Source: Viscum album (lineage: Eukaryota; Streptophyta; Magnoliopsida; Santalales; Viscaceae). From it: a DNA stretch of 64,000 bases. The stretch lies in NCBI GenBank assembly GCA_963277665.1, contig OY728120.1, positions 942,573,195 through 942,637,194 on the forward strand, in the 5' to 3' direction. Every line of letters begins with the position of its first letter. Position 1 is the first letter of the stretch. Below the pieces are notes generated by a model, which worked only from the letters and a program-made list of their open reading frames with translations, ran no database searches and was not told where the DNA came from. Both the position numbers and the translations under genes were made by a program. Below are positions 1-10,856 of the stretch, in pieces.

Positions 1-1649
1 TTCATGGTTCTCGAACGTATTTGATTATCTTCAATGTATACAAATTAACTAATAACATGTATAATCAAAACATATGTGAAACCCCACGATAGTAAATAAT
101 GACCTTGTATAATTAATCAAATATAACAATAATGGAATTGCCAGTTTCATAAACAAGGAGGAAAATATGATGGTTAGGTCTAAAATATTTAATTTCTTTT
201 AAAAGTTTTACTGTTTATGAGTGTTTTATTTTTGGAATATATTAATAATAACATAATTAATCTAGGTTTTTTTATAAGACTTAAGGAATGAAGAAATGTT
301 TAGTAATAAAACCATAACTACAAAAGGAATATATGGAAATATTTTATTACAATGAAGGTACAGAAATAGAGAATATTAACTCATTGATTAAACAGTATAT
401 AGGTGCACTCTATCCATTGATTATGTAAAAAACTATAGATTAATCAAGTGGAAAATTTGTGAGAAAGATATTTTGGAAACCTTGATTGAAATGATGGATA
501 TAAACACATGTAAAAGAACACACATAGATATACATTTGTATGTGTGAAAATTTTCAATGATCATATATTATTTCAAAGATATGCAATCTGAAGTAGTTGA
601 AATAATCAAGGTCTCTCAAGATGGATCATGTGGATATCTTTAGTCAAATTGAACCTATAACCTAAAAATAAAATGTTATTATGTATTTTTTTATTTTTTT
701 ATTTTTTTATCTGGATGGCATGGATAATGGTTATTACCAAATAATATTATTATTTTAAGTGAATTACCTAATAACAGATCAAAGATAATAAAAAATGGGT
801 TTAAAAATATTCAATATATTAAAAAATGTTATATTATTTATAAACAATAAGGTGGTTGATTTTTTGAAAACAACAAGGAATATATTATATATTTTAAATC
901 ATATGGATTCCATAATAATAATTAGTCATTTATTGGAGGGAAAAATTATTTTTAACATTTATTAGGTAATTAAATCAAGAAAAATATAGTAGATATATTT
1001 TGTGAGGGGTAGTACTTACATTATTATATATCTACAAAATGGAATTATTAGTCTCAAATTAATAAAATATACACTTAAAGATATAGTATTGGAAGAATCC
1101 AGCACTCAAATATTATTGAGTGCTTTTAAGTATATCATTATGATAAATAAGAGAAAAAAGATTGAATCTTGTGCTGATAATTGATTTTCCTTTGATATAA
1201 AACCAATAGTAGAGATTACAATTATATAAATGAGATAGTCAAATAATTTACTATATCCCAAGATATGATAGTTTTTAAAAATGAGATGTTTTTATGATTT
1301 GGTGATACAAATTAAAAAATATATGACTAGATTTCCCACAAAAAAAATTTATAATGAATAAACATCCACATATTTCTATGGTTTAAGGGGACCACATGAT
1401 GTTTTATATGACTCAAATTATGGATTTGACTACAAATAAATTATAGTGGTATTAGAAGTGAAATCCAAGAAAATCACCCTAGATGAAATTATTGAAAATA
1501 ATATTATTATTGACTAGAGATCCTCATATCAAATTTAGCATACAAGGGCTCAGTGAAAAAAGATTTTAGGTTGAACCAGAAAACATTTAATAGACTATGG
1601 TAGATGAAAATGGGTTGAGATAATTCCTGAGAAACTTGTCTAAATTGAG
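1..1649. other. AT-rich stretch, no gene recognised
   Basis: No reading frame over about 60 codons and no domain that I recognise on either strand. Because it lies directly upstream of, and in the same orientation as, the copia reverse transcriptase remnant that follows, it may be the decayed integrase and linker of that element, but I could not match integrase motifs. A T-rich simple run (blocks of T separated by single A) lies at about 685-710. Confidence 0.5.
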
Positions 1650-3020
1650 ATGAATGGATCAAGAGATATTACTAAATGGACTAAGGGAAAAAAATTAGTT
1701 TTGGATCAAATTGATATTTTTAAATATAAAAACATTACCTGGAAAAGTGATATGTGTCCATGAAGGTCTTCGGTAAATGTATTGTATATATATATATGGA
1801 ATTAACGAGGGTGATATTTTTTCACATGTGGATCCTCTTGAGAATATAATATAATTTTTGGATATGGCATAAAAAATAAGCTTCAAATAATTTATAATGG
1901 ATTCAAACGTAGTATTCCTTATTTATTTACTTGAGGATGATTTTAAAATTGAATAAAAAAAGGATTTCTCAGAGATGAAGAAGAAAAAAAGTGTACAAAA
2001 TGAAGAAGGATTTGTTTGGATTGAATTAATATCCACGGACTTTCTACACCTTACTTGATTTATATTTAAAGAAGCATTTAATTTAATAATGGTGAGGTGA
2101 TCATACCTTTTACATCATGAGTGAACACAATCAAAGGATATTTGTGCTCATCTATGTAGATGGAATAATATTTTTACACTAGAATGCATCCTAATCCAAT
2201 GAGTTCTCAAAATCCTTTAGGATTAAATTATTATGTAACTGATTGGTGACATTGTATTTTATCATGTATTATATGATATTCAATAAGGGAATTAATATTT
2301 TATTGCTCGAACAATATAATCTGAGGAAGTGATCAAAATATTCAATATAGGGGATTCCAGGATAATGAAAACCACATTACAAACCATGACGAAATTTTCA
2401 AAGGATGGTGATGATAAAGAAGTTGATATGATGGAGTATAGGAACATTATTTTTGGTATTATATATCTCGCATTAACATGACCCTATATAGTGGGTTTTA
2501 TATGAAACATTTCATACTAAAAAATCTAATTGAAGGATATAAAAAACTATTTATTAAAAGGATACATTGATATATTAAATATACTATTAAATTTGGACTC
2601 TTTTATCAAATAAAATATTAGTATATGATTACAAGTTATATATATTGATTTAGTTTGCTCAACCAACGAGTAGAAATAAATTAGAAGGATATTTTTTAAT
2701 GTAAGTTCATGTACTTCATTCTAAGTATGAATCATGACTATATTTTACTAAGCATCATATATGATTAACATATATTAGCTATTAAAAATGTACTCAAATA
2801 ATTTTTATGGAATAACATGTTGTCGATATTGTTTTACATGTTAAATTTTCTATTTTTTTCATGTTAGAATATTTGAATGCTATTAATTTTGAGAAAATCA
2901 TCTCTATAATTCAAATATAAATAACATTGATAAAATAAAACCCATTATCAAGAAGAATCATGAGCATGGTATTTTTAAATTTAGAGTATGTGTAAAAACA
3001 AAACCATATTATAGATAATT
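1650..3020 (+). pseudogene. Copia-1 reverse transcriptase / RNase H remnant
   Basis: Decayed pol segment of a Ty1/copia retrotransposon, read from three-frame translation. Near 1,980-2,030 it reads GFLRDEEEKK then KVYKMKKDLFGLN, the copia 'KVxKLKKALYGLKQxPRxWY' block, with a frameshift between the two parts. Near 2,115-2,170 comes HTFYIMSEHNQRIFVLIYVDG, where the catalytic YVDD box has become YVDG. Near 2,440-2,600 YRNIIFGIIYLAL..PYIV matches the 'YRxLIGSLxYLxxTRPDI' block that joins reverse transcriptase to RNase H, and decayed RNase H sequence follows to about 3,020. Many in-frame stops and frame changes show it is dead. The order RT, RNase H, polypurine tract, LTR fits a plus-strand element whose 5' half lies off the left edge. 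The copia assignment is firm; the lineage is not resolved. Confidence 0.8.
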
Positions 3021-3210
3021 AAAACATCCACAACCCAAGGTTTATTTCAAAAGTTTTCAACTAGATTGTGAATTGTATCCAACTGAATTTCAATGGATTA
3101 TTTAAATATAGAACCCCCACCCCCATGAGATTTTCCTTAGTAGAAATGTATAAGTATTATTATTTTACTTTTACTGTTTAAATATCTATCACCATTTTGA
3201 TGTGTTCATT

Positions 3211-3226
3211 GAAAAAGGGGATAATG
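3211..3226 (+). other. Copia-1 polypurine tract
   Basis: The purine-rich run GAAAAAGGGGATAATG lies directly before a TGTTAA start, the usual arrangement at the 3' end of a copia internal region where plus-strand DNA synthesis is primed. It lies about 190 bases after the last recognisable RNase H sequence. Confidence 0.7.
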
Positions 3227-3730
3227 TGTTAATTTTCACTGTAGGATATTATCTTAGATATTATTATTTTGATATGGGAGAAAATTCATTTTATCAATAA
3301 GGGGACTCTTTCATTTTTTTTATCTTGGGGATTAGTTTTGTAAAGAGGTGATATAGATTATCGAGGTAAATGATGTTTTTTCATAAGGTTGTTTTAAATT
3401 AAATCTTATTTCTCATAATTATCTTTCCTCAAGTATTCTTAGAGTATTTTATTAATTAATAATATATACACTAATTAAAAAAACTAGGTTAATATTTATC
3501 ATATAGTTAAATTTTTCGATTTCTTATGTCAGTAAATATAATTTTGATTCATCTACTTTTGGAAAATCAACATTTCAAAAAAGGTAAATTATTATAACAA
3601 CCATTGAAAAAAATTAATGTTTTATTTCTTGTGAATTATATATGTAGGATCTTAGGATCACTTCAAAAAAAATAAAAAATATTCAGTGTACTTGAACGAG
3701 TTTTGGATAAAAGTGTATTTTTTTCCCATA
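3227..3730 (+). repeat. Copia-1 3' LTR, interrupted part
   Basis: Begins TGTTAATTTTC immediately after the polypurine tract, as expected for a copia 3' LTR. It is cut at 3,730 by the start of Gypsy-1. If the LTR is longer than 504 bases its continuation should lie beyond 24,717, on the other side of Gypsy-1. The matching 5' LTR is outside the window, so the right end of the LTR cannot be fixed. Confidence 0.55.
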
Positions 3731-5253
3731 TGTAATTCCCTGACCCCAGTTAACCAGATTTAGTTCATTATTACATAACCCTGGCATGATACAAGGAATA
3801 ATTTCCTGAAATATAGATCCGTTTATTAACCTTGGAAGTACTAGAAAAATTCATATGTTTTAAATTAAATCATGAAATAAAATCATCAGCAATATTTTTC
3901 CCCATTGACCACACTTATATCTTTAGCTTATCTCTATAGGTCCACCATTAAATATTTCCTCACGTCATGGGAAAAAATAAAAAATAGAAAGGGGTTAATT
4001 CAGATGCTCTGTAAGGATTACAATATAGTGGAAACATTAAAAAATAAGCATAATAATTTAAGGAAATGTATAAGACTAAAACGAAAGTATTTTAAACAAA
4101 TACTTTTGAATAATATTTCAAAGATAAAATCAAATAATTCCATTTACTAATTCACCTAGATATTATAATTTTTGAATAATCACATGAAATATCAATAGAA
4201 ACTTTCATAATGATGGAATGCATAAATCCAGACTTCATAACCACATAGTCAAGGCCTTGTGCCAAGACCACAAATAAGATACTTTCAAGGCCTTGTTCCC
4301 AGACATTAGTCTATCTCATGAGACCTACCGATGCATCGAGGATCTATAGCGGGCTCCACACATCACTTACTAAGTCCAATGCATCCCACATTTGAAAAGG
4401 ATTAAACATAACATAAAAACTTCAATACAATATGGATGATTTTCATCAGAATAAATCAACTTCAAACAAGTTTAAAATCCATCAAAGGATGTTGGAATAG
4501 AAGAAATAAAATATTTTTGTAGGGAAATATATCATTCAAATTTTAAATCATTGAAATGAAATATAATTATAAAAGAAAAAAAATGAAAATATTATTATAA
4601 GCATGTATGGGAATCTTCAATGATGTTATAATATAAGAAAATAGCCACACCCACTGTAAAAGTTAAAAAAACATTCTTAACTTAATTTTTTCGAAAAGGT
4701 CATAAAGTACCATTTTTGGAAAAGGATAGAATGATTAATTTCTAAAAAAAATATAAAAATTCAATCAATGGTATAGATGACATTATCCAATAGTCTAGTA
4801 AAAAGTAAAAAAAATTGAAAAACATTTTTAAGAAGCATGGATGTGGATGATAAAGAGGTCCCATTAGATACTTACGTAAAAACGACCTCAGAAAATAAAG
4901 AGACTGTGAAATTAAACCTTGCCTTGTACTTTTCCTTAGATGATGGTATGTTAAACTCAAGTATAATAGTAAACAAATTGTTATTAAATTATAAAATAAT
5001 CAAAAACATAAATATTATATCATATATGCTCTTATAATATTGATTTGATAATAATATTTTAGTTGTATCATCATTTCGGGTGTTAACTAATTCATTTTCC
5101 TTTACATGCTTGGTTACATAAGTTCTGATTTTACGGATATGACATATTTTTTTCATATAAAGAATTATATTATGTTCATAAACATTATTTTTAATCAAAA
5201 AATGAAATTTATTGTTGAATGATTACGATGGGGAATGAATCTCACCGCGTTCT

Positions 5254-5470
5254 TGGAGACGGTAATCCGTACATACGCATGAGTAATAATATAATTATAT
5301 TGATGGAGATATTGTATGTTATTGGATGGTACATCATATATACATAATCATTAACATGTTATAATTATTATTAACGTCATTTATGCTCATTATTATACCA
5401 ATCCAAATAATGAAGTGTTTGAATAACATACTACACCAGGACGTGGAGACGGTAAGCCGTACGTACGCAC
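5254..5470 (-). repeat. Duplicated GGAGACGGTAA leader module, left LTR
   Basis: Two copies of a block reading GGAGACGGTAA(T/G)CCGTAC on the plus strand, followed by ATACGCA or GTACGCA, start at 5,255 and 5,445, 190 bases apart. The 190-base unit itself looks like an old tandem duplication, as sequence after each block is still alignable. It lies about 350-550 bases downstream of the TATA box, so in the transcribed leader. The same spacing is kept in the right LTR (22,607 and 22,797). Confidence 0.7.
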
Positions 5471-5812
5471 GTATGGTAACATTGTCATTCATATGAGGGA
5501 TAGAATAATGAATTATGTTGTACCATTCTTATAATAACATCACAGTATATAGAATACACTGGAGTTATTATTTTATAATGGAAACAAAAATGAAAGAGGA
5601 AGTGGAAGAAGAAAAGAACATGAAATATGTGATGAAATATTTACCCCTTCTTCGGGTTCTTCCTTTTTATTTCATCAAAATGGATCCTTATATTGGATTT
5701 AGGACCAAAGAATGGCCTCTAAGATGAATTTAGGATTGTTGGGAGGATATTTGGGCTGGGTTTGGCTGAGCCAAATGCATTTGGAGGTGTTAAATTAAGA
5801 GAAGGGGATGTA

Positions 5813-5823
5813 CCTTTTATAAG
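5813..5823 (-). promoter_or_regulatory. TATA box in Gypsy-1 left LTR
   Basis: Reads CTTATAAAAGG on the minus strand, oriented to drive transcription leftwards. In the homologous place of the right (5') LTR, near 23,167, it has decayed to TTTTAAAA. The same block, CCCTTATAAAAGG, is present on the plus strand in the Gypsy-4 LTR, which supports this as the family's core promoter. Confidence 0.6.
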
Positions 5824-7357
5824 AGAGGTGAGGGTCACTTTAGAGAAAGCATGAAATATTATTTTATAATAATATCATTTTCGTTTTCTAATGGCTCCAA
5901 AATGATTTATTTCTAAGATAAGGTGGAGATGGGTCAAAAAACTCTCAACCAACAGGTTTTTAGAGGTTTAGGTCCCCAAATTAACCTTATCTTTTAGATT
6001 TAACTCTTAGTTAAATAGTTTATCATTTACAATGAATCATTGTATTTTTATATTATAGTGTTAATAATATTAAAATAACAGGCCATGAGATCCCCATGTG
6101 GTTCTATATTAATATATATAACCCTTTTTAATTCCTTTGGCTGAACCTTATATTTTAAGGAATATTATATCAATTAATAATATAGTATTTGTTTCAAAAA
6201 ATCAATTATGTCAATTTTGACACAATTTAGTATTTGATAAATTTTAAATCCATTTATAATTTATCACATTGAATATTTTTTTTAACAAACCATAACATGT
6301 CATATTAAACTATAAAATTAGTTTCTTTTATCAAAAGACTCACTTTACATTTATTTGGATATTTATAATATCATATATTTTAATATTTCATTATTAAGGT
6401 AATTAATGCATCATCATTGTCTCATAAATAGAATCAACTATTTAATGTCTAAAATTATAAATAAAAGACCATTATTTTTGAAATATTTTTATCTTTATAA
6501 TTAATATTTATAGTCGAATTTATATTATGTGTAACCCTATATTAAAGATTTTTTAGTTATTAATCTTTTAAGTAAACTCTTTTAACTCATATTTAAAAAA
6601 ATAATAATAAATGTCCTAATCTAATCCAAGTGGACCAATGGGGTAATATTTCATTCGTAAGATTGTTTTGGGTTGAATTATACTTATCAAATAGTATTTT
6701 GACTTGTGTGAGGACAATTATGATATCATTTTTACCCTTAATTACCCTATTTACTTTTAACCGTGGTAAACAAAAATCAAAAGTTTCTATTCTCAAAAAA
6801 AATAATTTTCTTCTTGTTGAACCACATTTTACTTACTGGTAATAACCGTGTCTCTCATATTTTTTAAATTCTACTCATAGAAGTGGTAAAATTATGTTTT
6901 ATGCAAATTTGCAAATGCTTCTAAGAGGTAGGTAAAAGATGGTAAAACATTCAATAAAATTTTTATATATCTAAATATATTATAAAATGAATCCAATGAA
7001 ATACATTGAACATATATAGGTATTAATTATCTATTTTGAACTAAAATAAATTTAAATAAATTAAATATATATATAAAATCTGTTTTTACCAATAACAGAG
7101 TGTTTTCACTATTCATCAAAAATTGTAAGTTTTTAGAAAAATACCAAAAAAATCACCCTAAGCTAATTTTGATTTTAAAAATTTAAAAATGAAGTCCATT
7201 TTGAAAAATAAAATTTTAAAAATTTTAAAAATTAGCTATTACTATTCATAACAACTAGTTTGATTGGTCACGGTGTGTTAGAATCTTGAAGTTGCGTACA
7301 ATGCCTCCTATTAAATTATTCAAAGGGACATGTATCGTGGAAGCTTGGGGTGTTACA

Positions 7358-7370
7358 TTCTTCCCTCCTT
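7358..7370 (-). other. Gypsy-1 polypurine tract
   Basis: Reads AAGGAGGGAAGAA on the minus strand and abuts the internal edge of the left LTR (which reads TGTAACACCCC inwards). This is the expected plus-strand primer at the 3' end of the internal region. Confidence 0.85.
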
Positions 7371-7399
7371 CAAATAATTTCGTCCTCGAAATTTCTAGA

Positions 7400-8450
7400 A
7401 TACTACCACACAAAAAGATTCGGGTGGTTCTTCATCACACGTTTTTTCGGTTCCATCGTTGCCTCTTACATCTTATGGTTTCTCCATAGATATTTTACCA
7501 GATGAGTCGTCTGGTTTCTCAAAACATGTTCATTGGAATCAAGAATCTTGACAGGCTCTTCAAAATAAGACAGATGATGTTCCAGTTCAAATTTATCATA
7601 GATGAGAACATGCGTTGGGTCTAGCATGTATCTTCTCAACAGAGATACATGGAACACATCGTGAACTTTAATGAGACTTGGCGGCATTGCAAAACGGTAA
7701 GCTACATCCCCAATTCGTTCTAGAAGTTTGAAAGGTCCAATGTTCCTGGGACATAATTTACACTTCTTATCTAATTGTATAACTCCCTTAAAGGGAGATA
7801 CCTTTAAGAAAACATGATCTCCTACCTAAAATTCAGAATCCTTCCTTCGGTTATCGGCAAAGCTCTTCTGCCTACATTGACCTACTTCGATGTGGGTTTC
7901 GATAACTTTCACATTTTCCATCATTTCCTCAACTTGTTCTGGGCATATGAGTTTTCTTTCACCAACATCATCCCAACAAGTTGGTGTGCGACATATCCTT
8001 CCATATAATGCTTCATATGGTGATATCGGAATACTTGAATGGAGGATATTGTTTTAGGAAAATTCTACCATAGTTAAATATTTATCCCACATACCTTGAA
8101 AATCATGTGAGAAATATCTCAACATGTAATCTACGTTTTTAATAGTCCATTCTAATAATCCATCATTTTGAGGATGGTAGGAAGTGCTTAATCAAAGTTT
8201 AGTATCCAAGGCCTTCTGAAGAATTTTCCAAAATCATGATGTAAAATGGGGATCTTAATTAGAAACAATCGATAGGGTTACACCTGGAGTCTTACTACTT
8301 CATTAATATATAGTCTTGCTAGATGTTCTAGTGGTAAATCTTCTATTATAGCAAAAAAATGTGTTATCATGGTAAGACATTCAACAATGACCCACATTGC
8401 ATCATTCCTTCTATGAGCCTTTGGTATCCCCATGAAAAAGTCCATCATAA
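7400..8450 (-). pseudogene. Gypsy-1 integrase C-terminal half and chromodomain
   Basis: Minus-strand remnant. From the junction with Copia-2 it reads MMDFFMGIPKAHRRNDAMWV (first catalytic Asp region of the rve core), then SIVSN-stop-DPHFTS (second Asp) and STSYHPQNDGLLE (catalytic Glu region). The C-terminal domain follows: KVHDVFHVSLLRRYM near 7,640, LRNQTTHLVKYLWRNH near 7,480, then a decayed chromodomain tail reading EATMEPKKRVMKNHPNLF near 7,440. Several stops occur (for example before DPHFTS). Its N-terminal half lies 8.6 kb away at 17,068-17,400, on the other side of Copia-2. Integrase inserts cDNA into the genome; the chromodomain in this family is thought to steer insertion to heterochromatin. 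Confidence 0.9.
8446..8450. repeat. Copia-2 target site duplication, left copy
   Basis: CATAA directly before the TGAAGGACCC end of Copia-2; identical to CATAA at 17,063-17,067. Removing Copia-2 and one copy restores continuous integrase coding sequence of Gypsy-1, which confirms the boundary. Confidence 0.95.
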
Positions 8451-9896
8451 TGAAGGACCCCAGGACACCCTGAGAGGGGAGGGGTGAATCAGGGTGACAA
8501 CTTTTTCTTTTAATGTGATGGATCTTGTTCCCACATTGGTAGGAACTTGTTGAACCTATATGATGAATATGATCAGAAAGCAAACATTCACATGCACAGA
8601 GAAGACACTGTCCTTTTTACTTGGTTCACCACTAAGGGATACGTCCAAGGAGCATACGCCGACAGGTTGTCGGTCGTACAAAAATCCACTAATCTTCACT
8701 AGTTCTGGATTACAATTTTTCGGGAACAATCTCTATGTCCCAGGATCAATGCCTTTACAAAGGTTCAGGGATAGCTCACTGCTTCCCTCGGGTCACTCCC
8801 ATTGACTCCCCCTGGCTCACTGCCATTGGTGAAGTCTCACTCAGTTTATAGACGTGAAGGTCTATGTCTCCTATTCAGCATGAGACTTTTCTTGCATCAG
8901 AGTCCTGATTTGATGCTTTTTTAAAGTCCAAATTCCATTCACTGATGAAAACCCCCTTTTCCCTTGTCCACTGGGCAAACAACCTTTGGAAAGGGCCTTC
9001 ATAAAGTACCCTACTTCGCAAGGCTCCCAATTTTGCAAAGCTCAAACAAGCCTTCGCGGAGTCACTGACTTTTCGCGATGCTCAATCGCGAAGCACTCTC
9101 GCGATGCTCCAAACTTCGCAAATCTTGGCTGTCGCGGATCTCCTGCCTCTTCGCGAAGCTCACTGAGCCAACGTGGGGCGCACGACATTCACGGAGCTAG
9201 AATAGCCGCCGCAAAGCTCCTCTTTCACGAAGCACACTACCTTCGTGAGTGACCTTTGCGAACCAAGAGAAAAAGATTTTCTTTGAAATTCTATCTACTT
9301 CTCTTGAGGGGGTCGGCCTCTATTTATAGGAGATTCCACCGAACCTTGAACTTTCCGCACAAAGTCAACGCTATGTCATCTCAAATCGTGAAGCTCCAAA
9401 GTTTCCGCTGGAATTCTATCCAAATCGCGAAGCACCTCAGCAATTTTCAGATCGCGGAGCTCGTCGTAATTGCGGAGTATCACCGTCATCATTCCTTCGT
9501 GCCTTCGCCGTGAAGATCACTTGCAAAGCCCTTCACCGCTGTGATGCGCTTCAACTCTTCCATTCGCAAAGCTTTGACGTAATCGTGAAGACTCACCGCC
9601 TCCATTCTTCTGGTTTTCTCGATTTCCAAACCATGCATCCTCTCTTCGCAAAATTCATGCCTTTTCCATATTTAATTATTATCTTCATGGAAATACACTT
9701 TTCACGATGCTCAGCAACTTCCAGATTTTGGACCCCAAAAATTTGGCAAACAGTGGGAAACAGCACCACCTTCAATACTATTTTTTGCTTGAACGGCATG
9801 ATCTCTTTGCTGGTACATTATCCAAACATCCATTGATAATTGAAAACAAACACAAACCATACTCTAAATCATGCATTGAAGACCATGGTTCCAACA
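8451..9896 (-). repeat. Copia-2 3' LTR (left)
   Basis: 1,446 bases. Plus-strand ends TGAAGGACCC and GGTTCCAACA; on the minus strand it starts TGTTGGAACCATGG. It is far more GC- and CpG-rich than the rest of the window between about 8,985 and 9,600, where CGCGAAGC/CGCGGAGC words recur. Contains TATAAATAG on the minus strand at 9,320-9,328. Confidence 0.95.
9320..9328 (-). promoter_or_regulatory. TATA box in Copia-2 left LTR
   Basis: TATAAATAG on the minus strand, followed by AGG; it sits roughly 570 bases into the LTR. In the right LTR the same place reads TATAGATAG (16,486-16,494), one base changed. Confidence 0.65.
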
Positions 9897-9908
9897 ATAT
9901 CCCCCTTT
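9897..9908 (-). other. Copia-2 polypurine tract
   Basis: Reads AAAGGGGGATAT on the minus strand, touching the internal edge of the left LTR; a classic copia polypurine tract. Confidence 0.9.
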
Positions 9909-10275
9909 GGGTTTTTTGGAAATCATAAAATAAATTCAATAGATCTCCATCTATGTGAAAACAAAAAACGCAGTAATCAACTAAGCCAACACTCTAGGTC
10001 TACGTGAGAAATGCTCAGTGTAGAAAACAAGAAAGGAGGCTTGAATTGGGTTCCACTGTTTTCCTTCTCATTCGTCTCATCAAAGAAGTTTCCTGACTTT
10101 ATTCCTTTCTCCTTTCTTCCCCATTGACAATAAATCCAAAGACCAGTAATTTGTTTTCTTGTTCAGCTCAAACCATACTCCCCCTGGATAGTATCTCCCC
10201 CATAAACCTGCATCATAGCCTTAAACAGATAAAAATAGTTTTCAAAAACGGGGAGAGGGGATTTCCAAAACCTCC

Positions 10276-10856
10276 TTATGCACTGGGAGGTGGCTGAACA
10301 CCGAGGTTCAACTGATGCTTCTCAAACACAGCCGATGACAGTGGATTTGTCAGGATATCAGCTACTTGCTCATCAGTTCCCACATGATCCATTATAATCA
10401 CCCCTTGATCAACTTTTTCTTTGATAAAGTGATACCTGATTTCAATATGTTTTGTATGATAATGCTGAATATGATTTTTTGTAAGATAAATTTCACTCTT
10501 GTTATCATAGTAAATCACCATTGGTTACTTTACCTCATCACCAATATCTATTAATTGTTGTTTTATCCATAGCAGTTGAGTGCCTTCCTTTGTAGCGGAT
10601 ATATACTCAGCTTCAGCAGTACTAAGAGAAGTACATTCTTGTTTCTTCTCAACCAGCCAACATTGTTATTCCCAATAAAGAATGCTCCCCCACTGGTGGA
10701 CTTTCTGTCCACAACATCGCCAGTCCTGTCAGCATCTGAAAATGCTGACAATTCACAGTCCCTTCCTGCAGCAAAGTATAATACATAATTGTGAGTACCT
10801 TCAATATACCTCATGATTCTTTTTACTGCTTCCAAATGTTCCTCCTTTGGATTACT
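10276..10856 (-). pseudogene. Copia-2 RNase H remnant
   Basis: Minus strand, continuing from the reverse transcriptase after a stop codon. It reads EEHLEAVKRIMRYIEGTHNY, then LSAFSDADRTGDVVDRKSTS (first RNase H Asp region) with GGAFFIGNNNVGW, and after a frame change and stops MVIYYDNKSEIYLTKN (the 'DNxSAIxLxKNP' block) and KHIEIRYHFIKEKVDQG near the C-terminus, ending about 10,276. RNase H removes RNA from the RNA:DNA hybrid during reverse transcription. The stop at about 10,857 lies where a Gln is usual in the family, fitting a CAG-to-TAG change. Frame is lost between about 10,520 and 10,640. Confidence 0.9.

Larger units (their letters stand above)
3731..7357 (-). repeat. Gypsy-1 3' LTR (left)
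   Basis: On the plus strand it starts TGTAATTCCCTGACCCC and ends GGGGTGTTACA; the partner LTR at 20,982-24,712 can be followed along its whole length. Identity is about 80% by eye, with many small indels. It contains a TATA-like box near 5,815 and two copies of a GGAGACGGTAA module at 5,254-5,280 and 5,443-5,470. Its outer end is directly followed by a polypurine tract on the internal side. Confidence 0.9.

Noticed and set aside
684..710. T-rich run considered as a terminator or polyadenylation signal
   Set aside because: Simple AT-rich repeat without a gene upstream.
8985..9600. Recurring CGCGAAGC words considered as a CRISPR-like or tandem repeat array
   Set aside because: Spacing and word are irregular, the sequence lies inside an LTR and has a matching copy in the partner LTR; no array structure.
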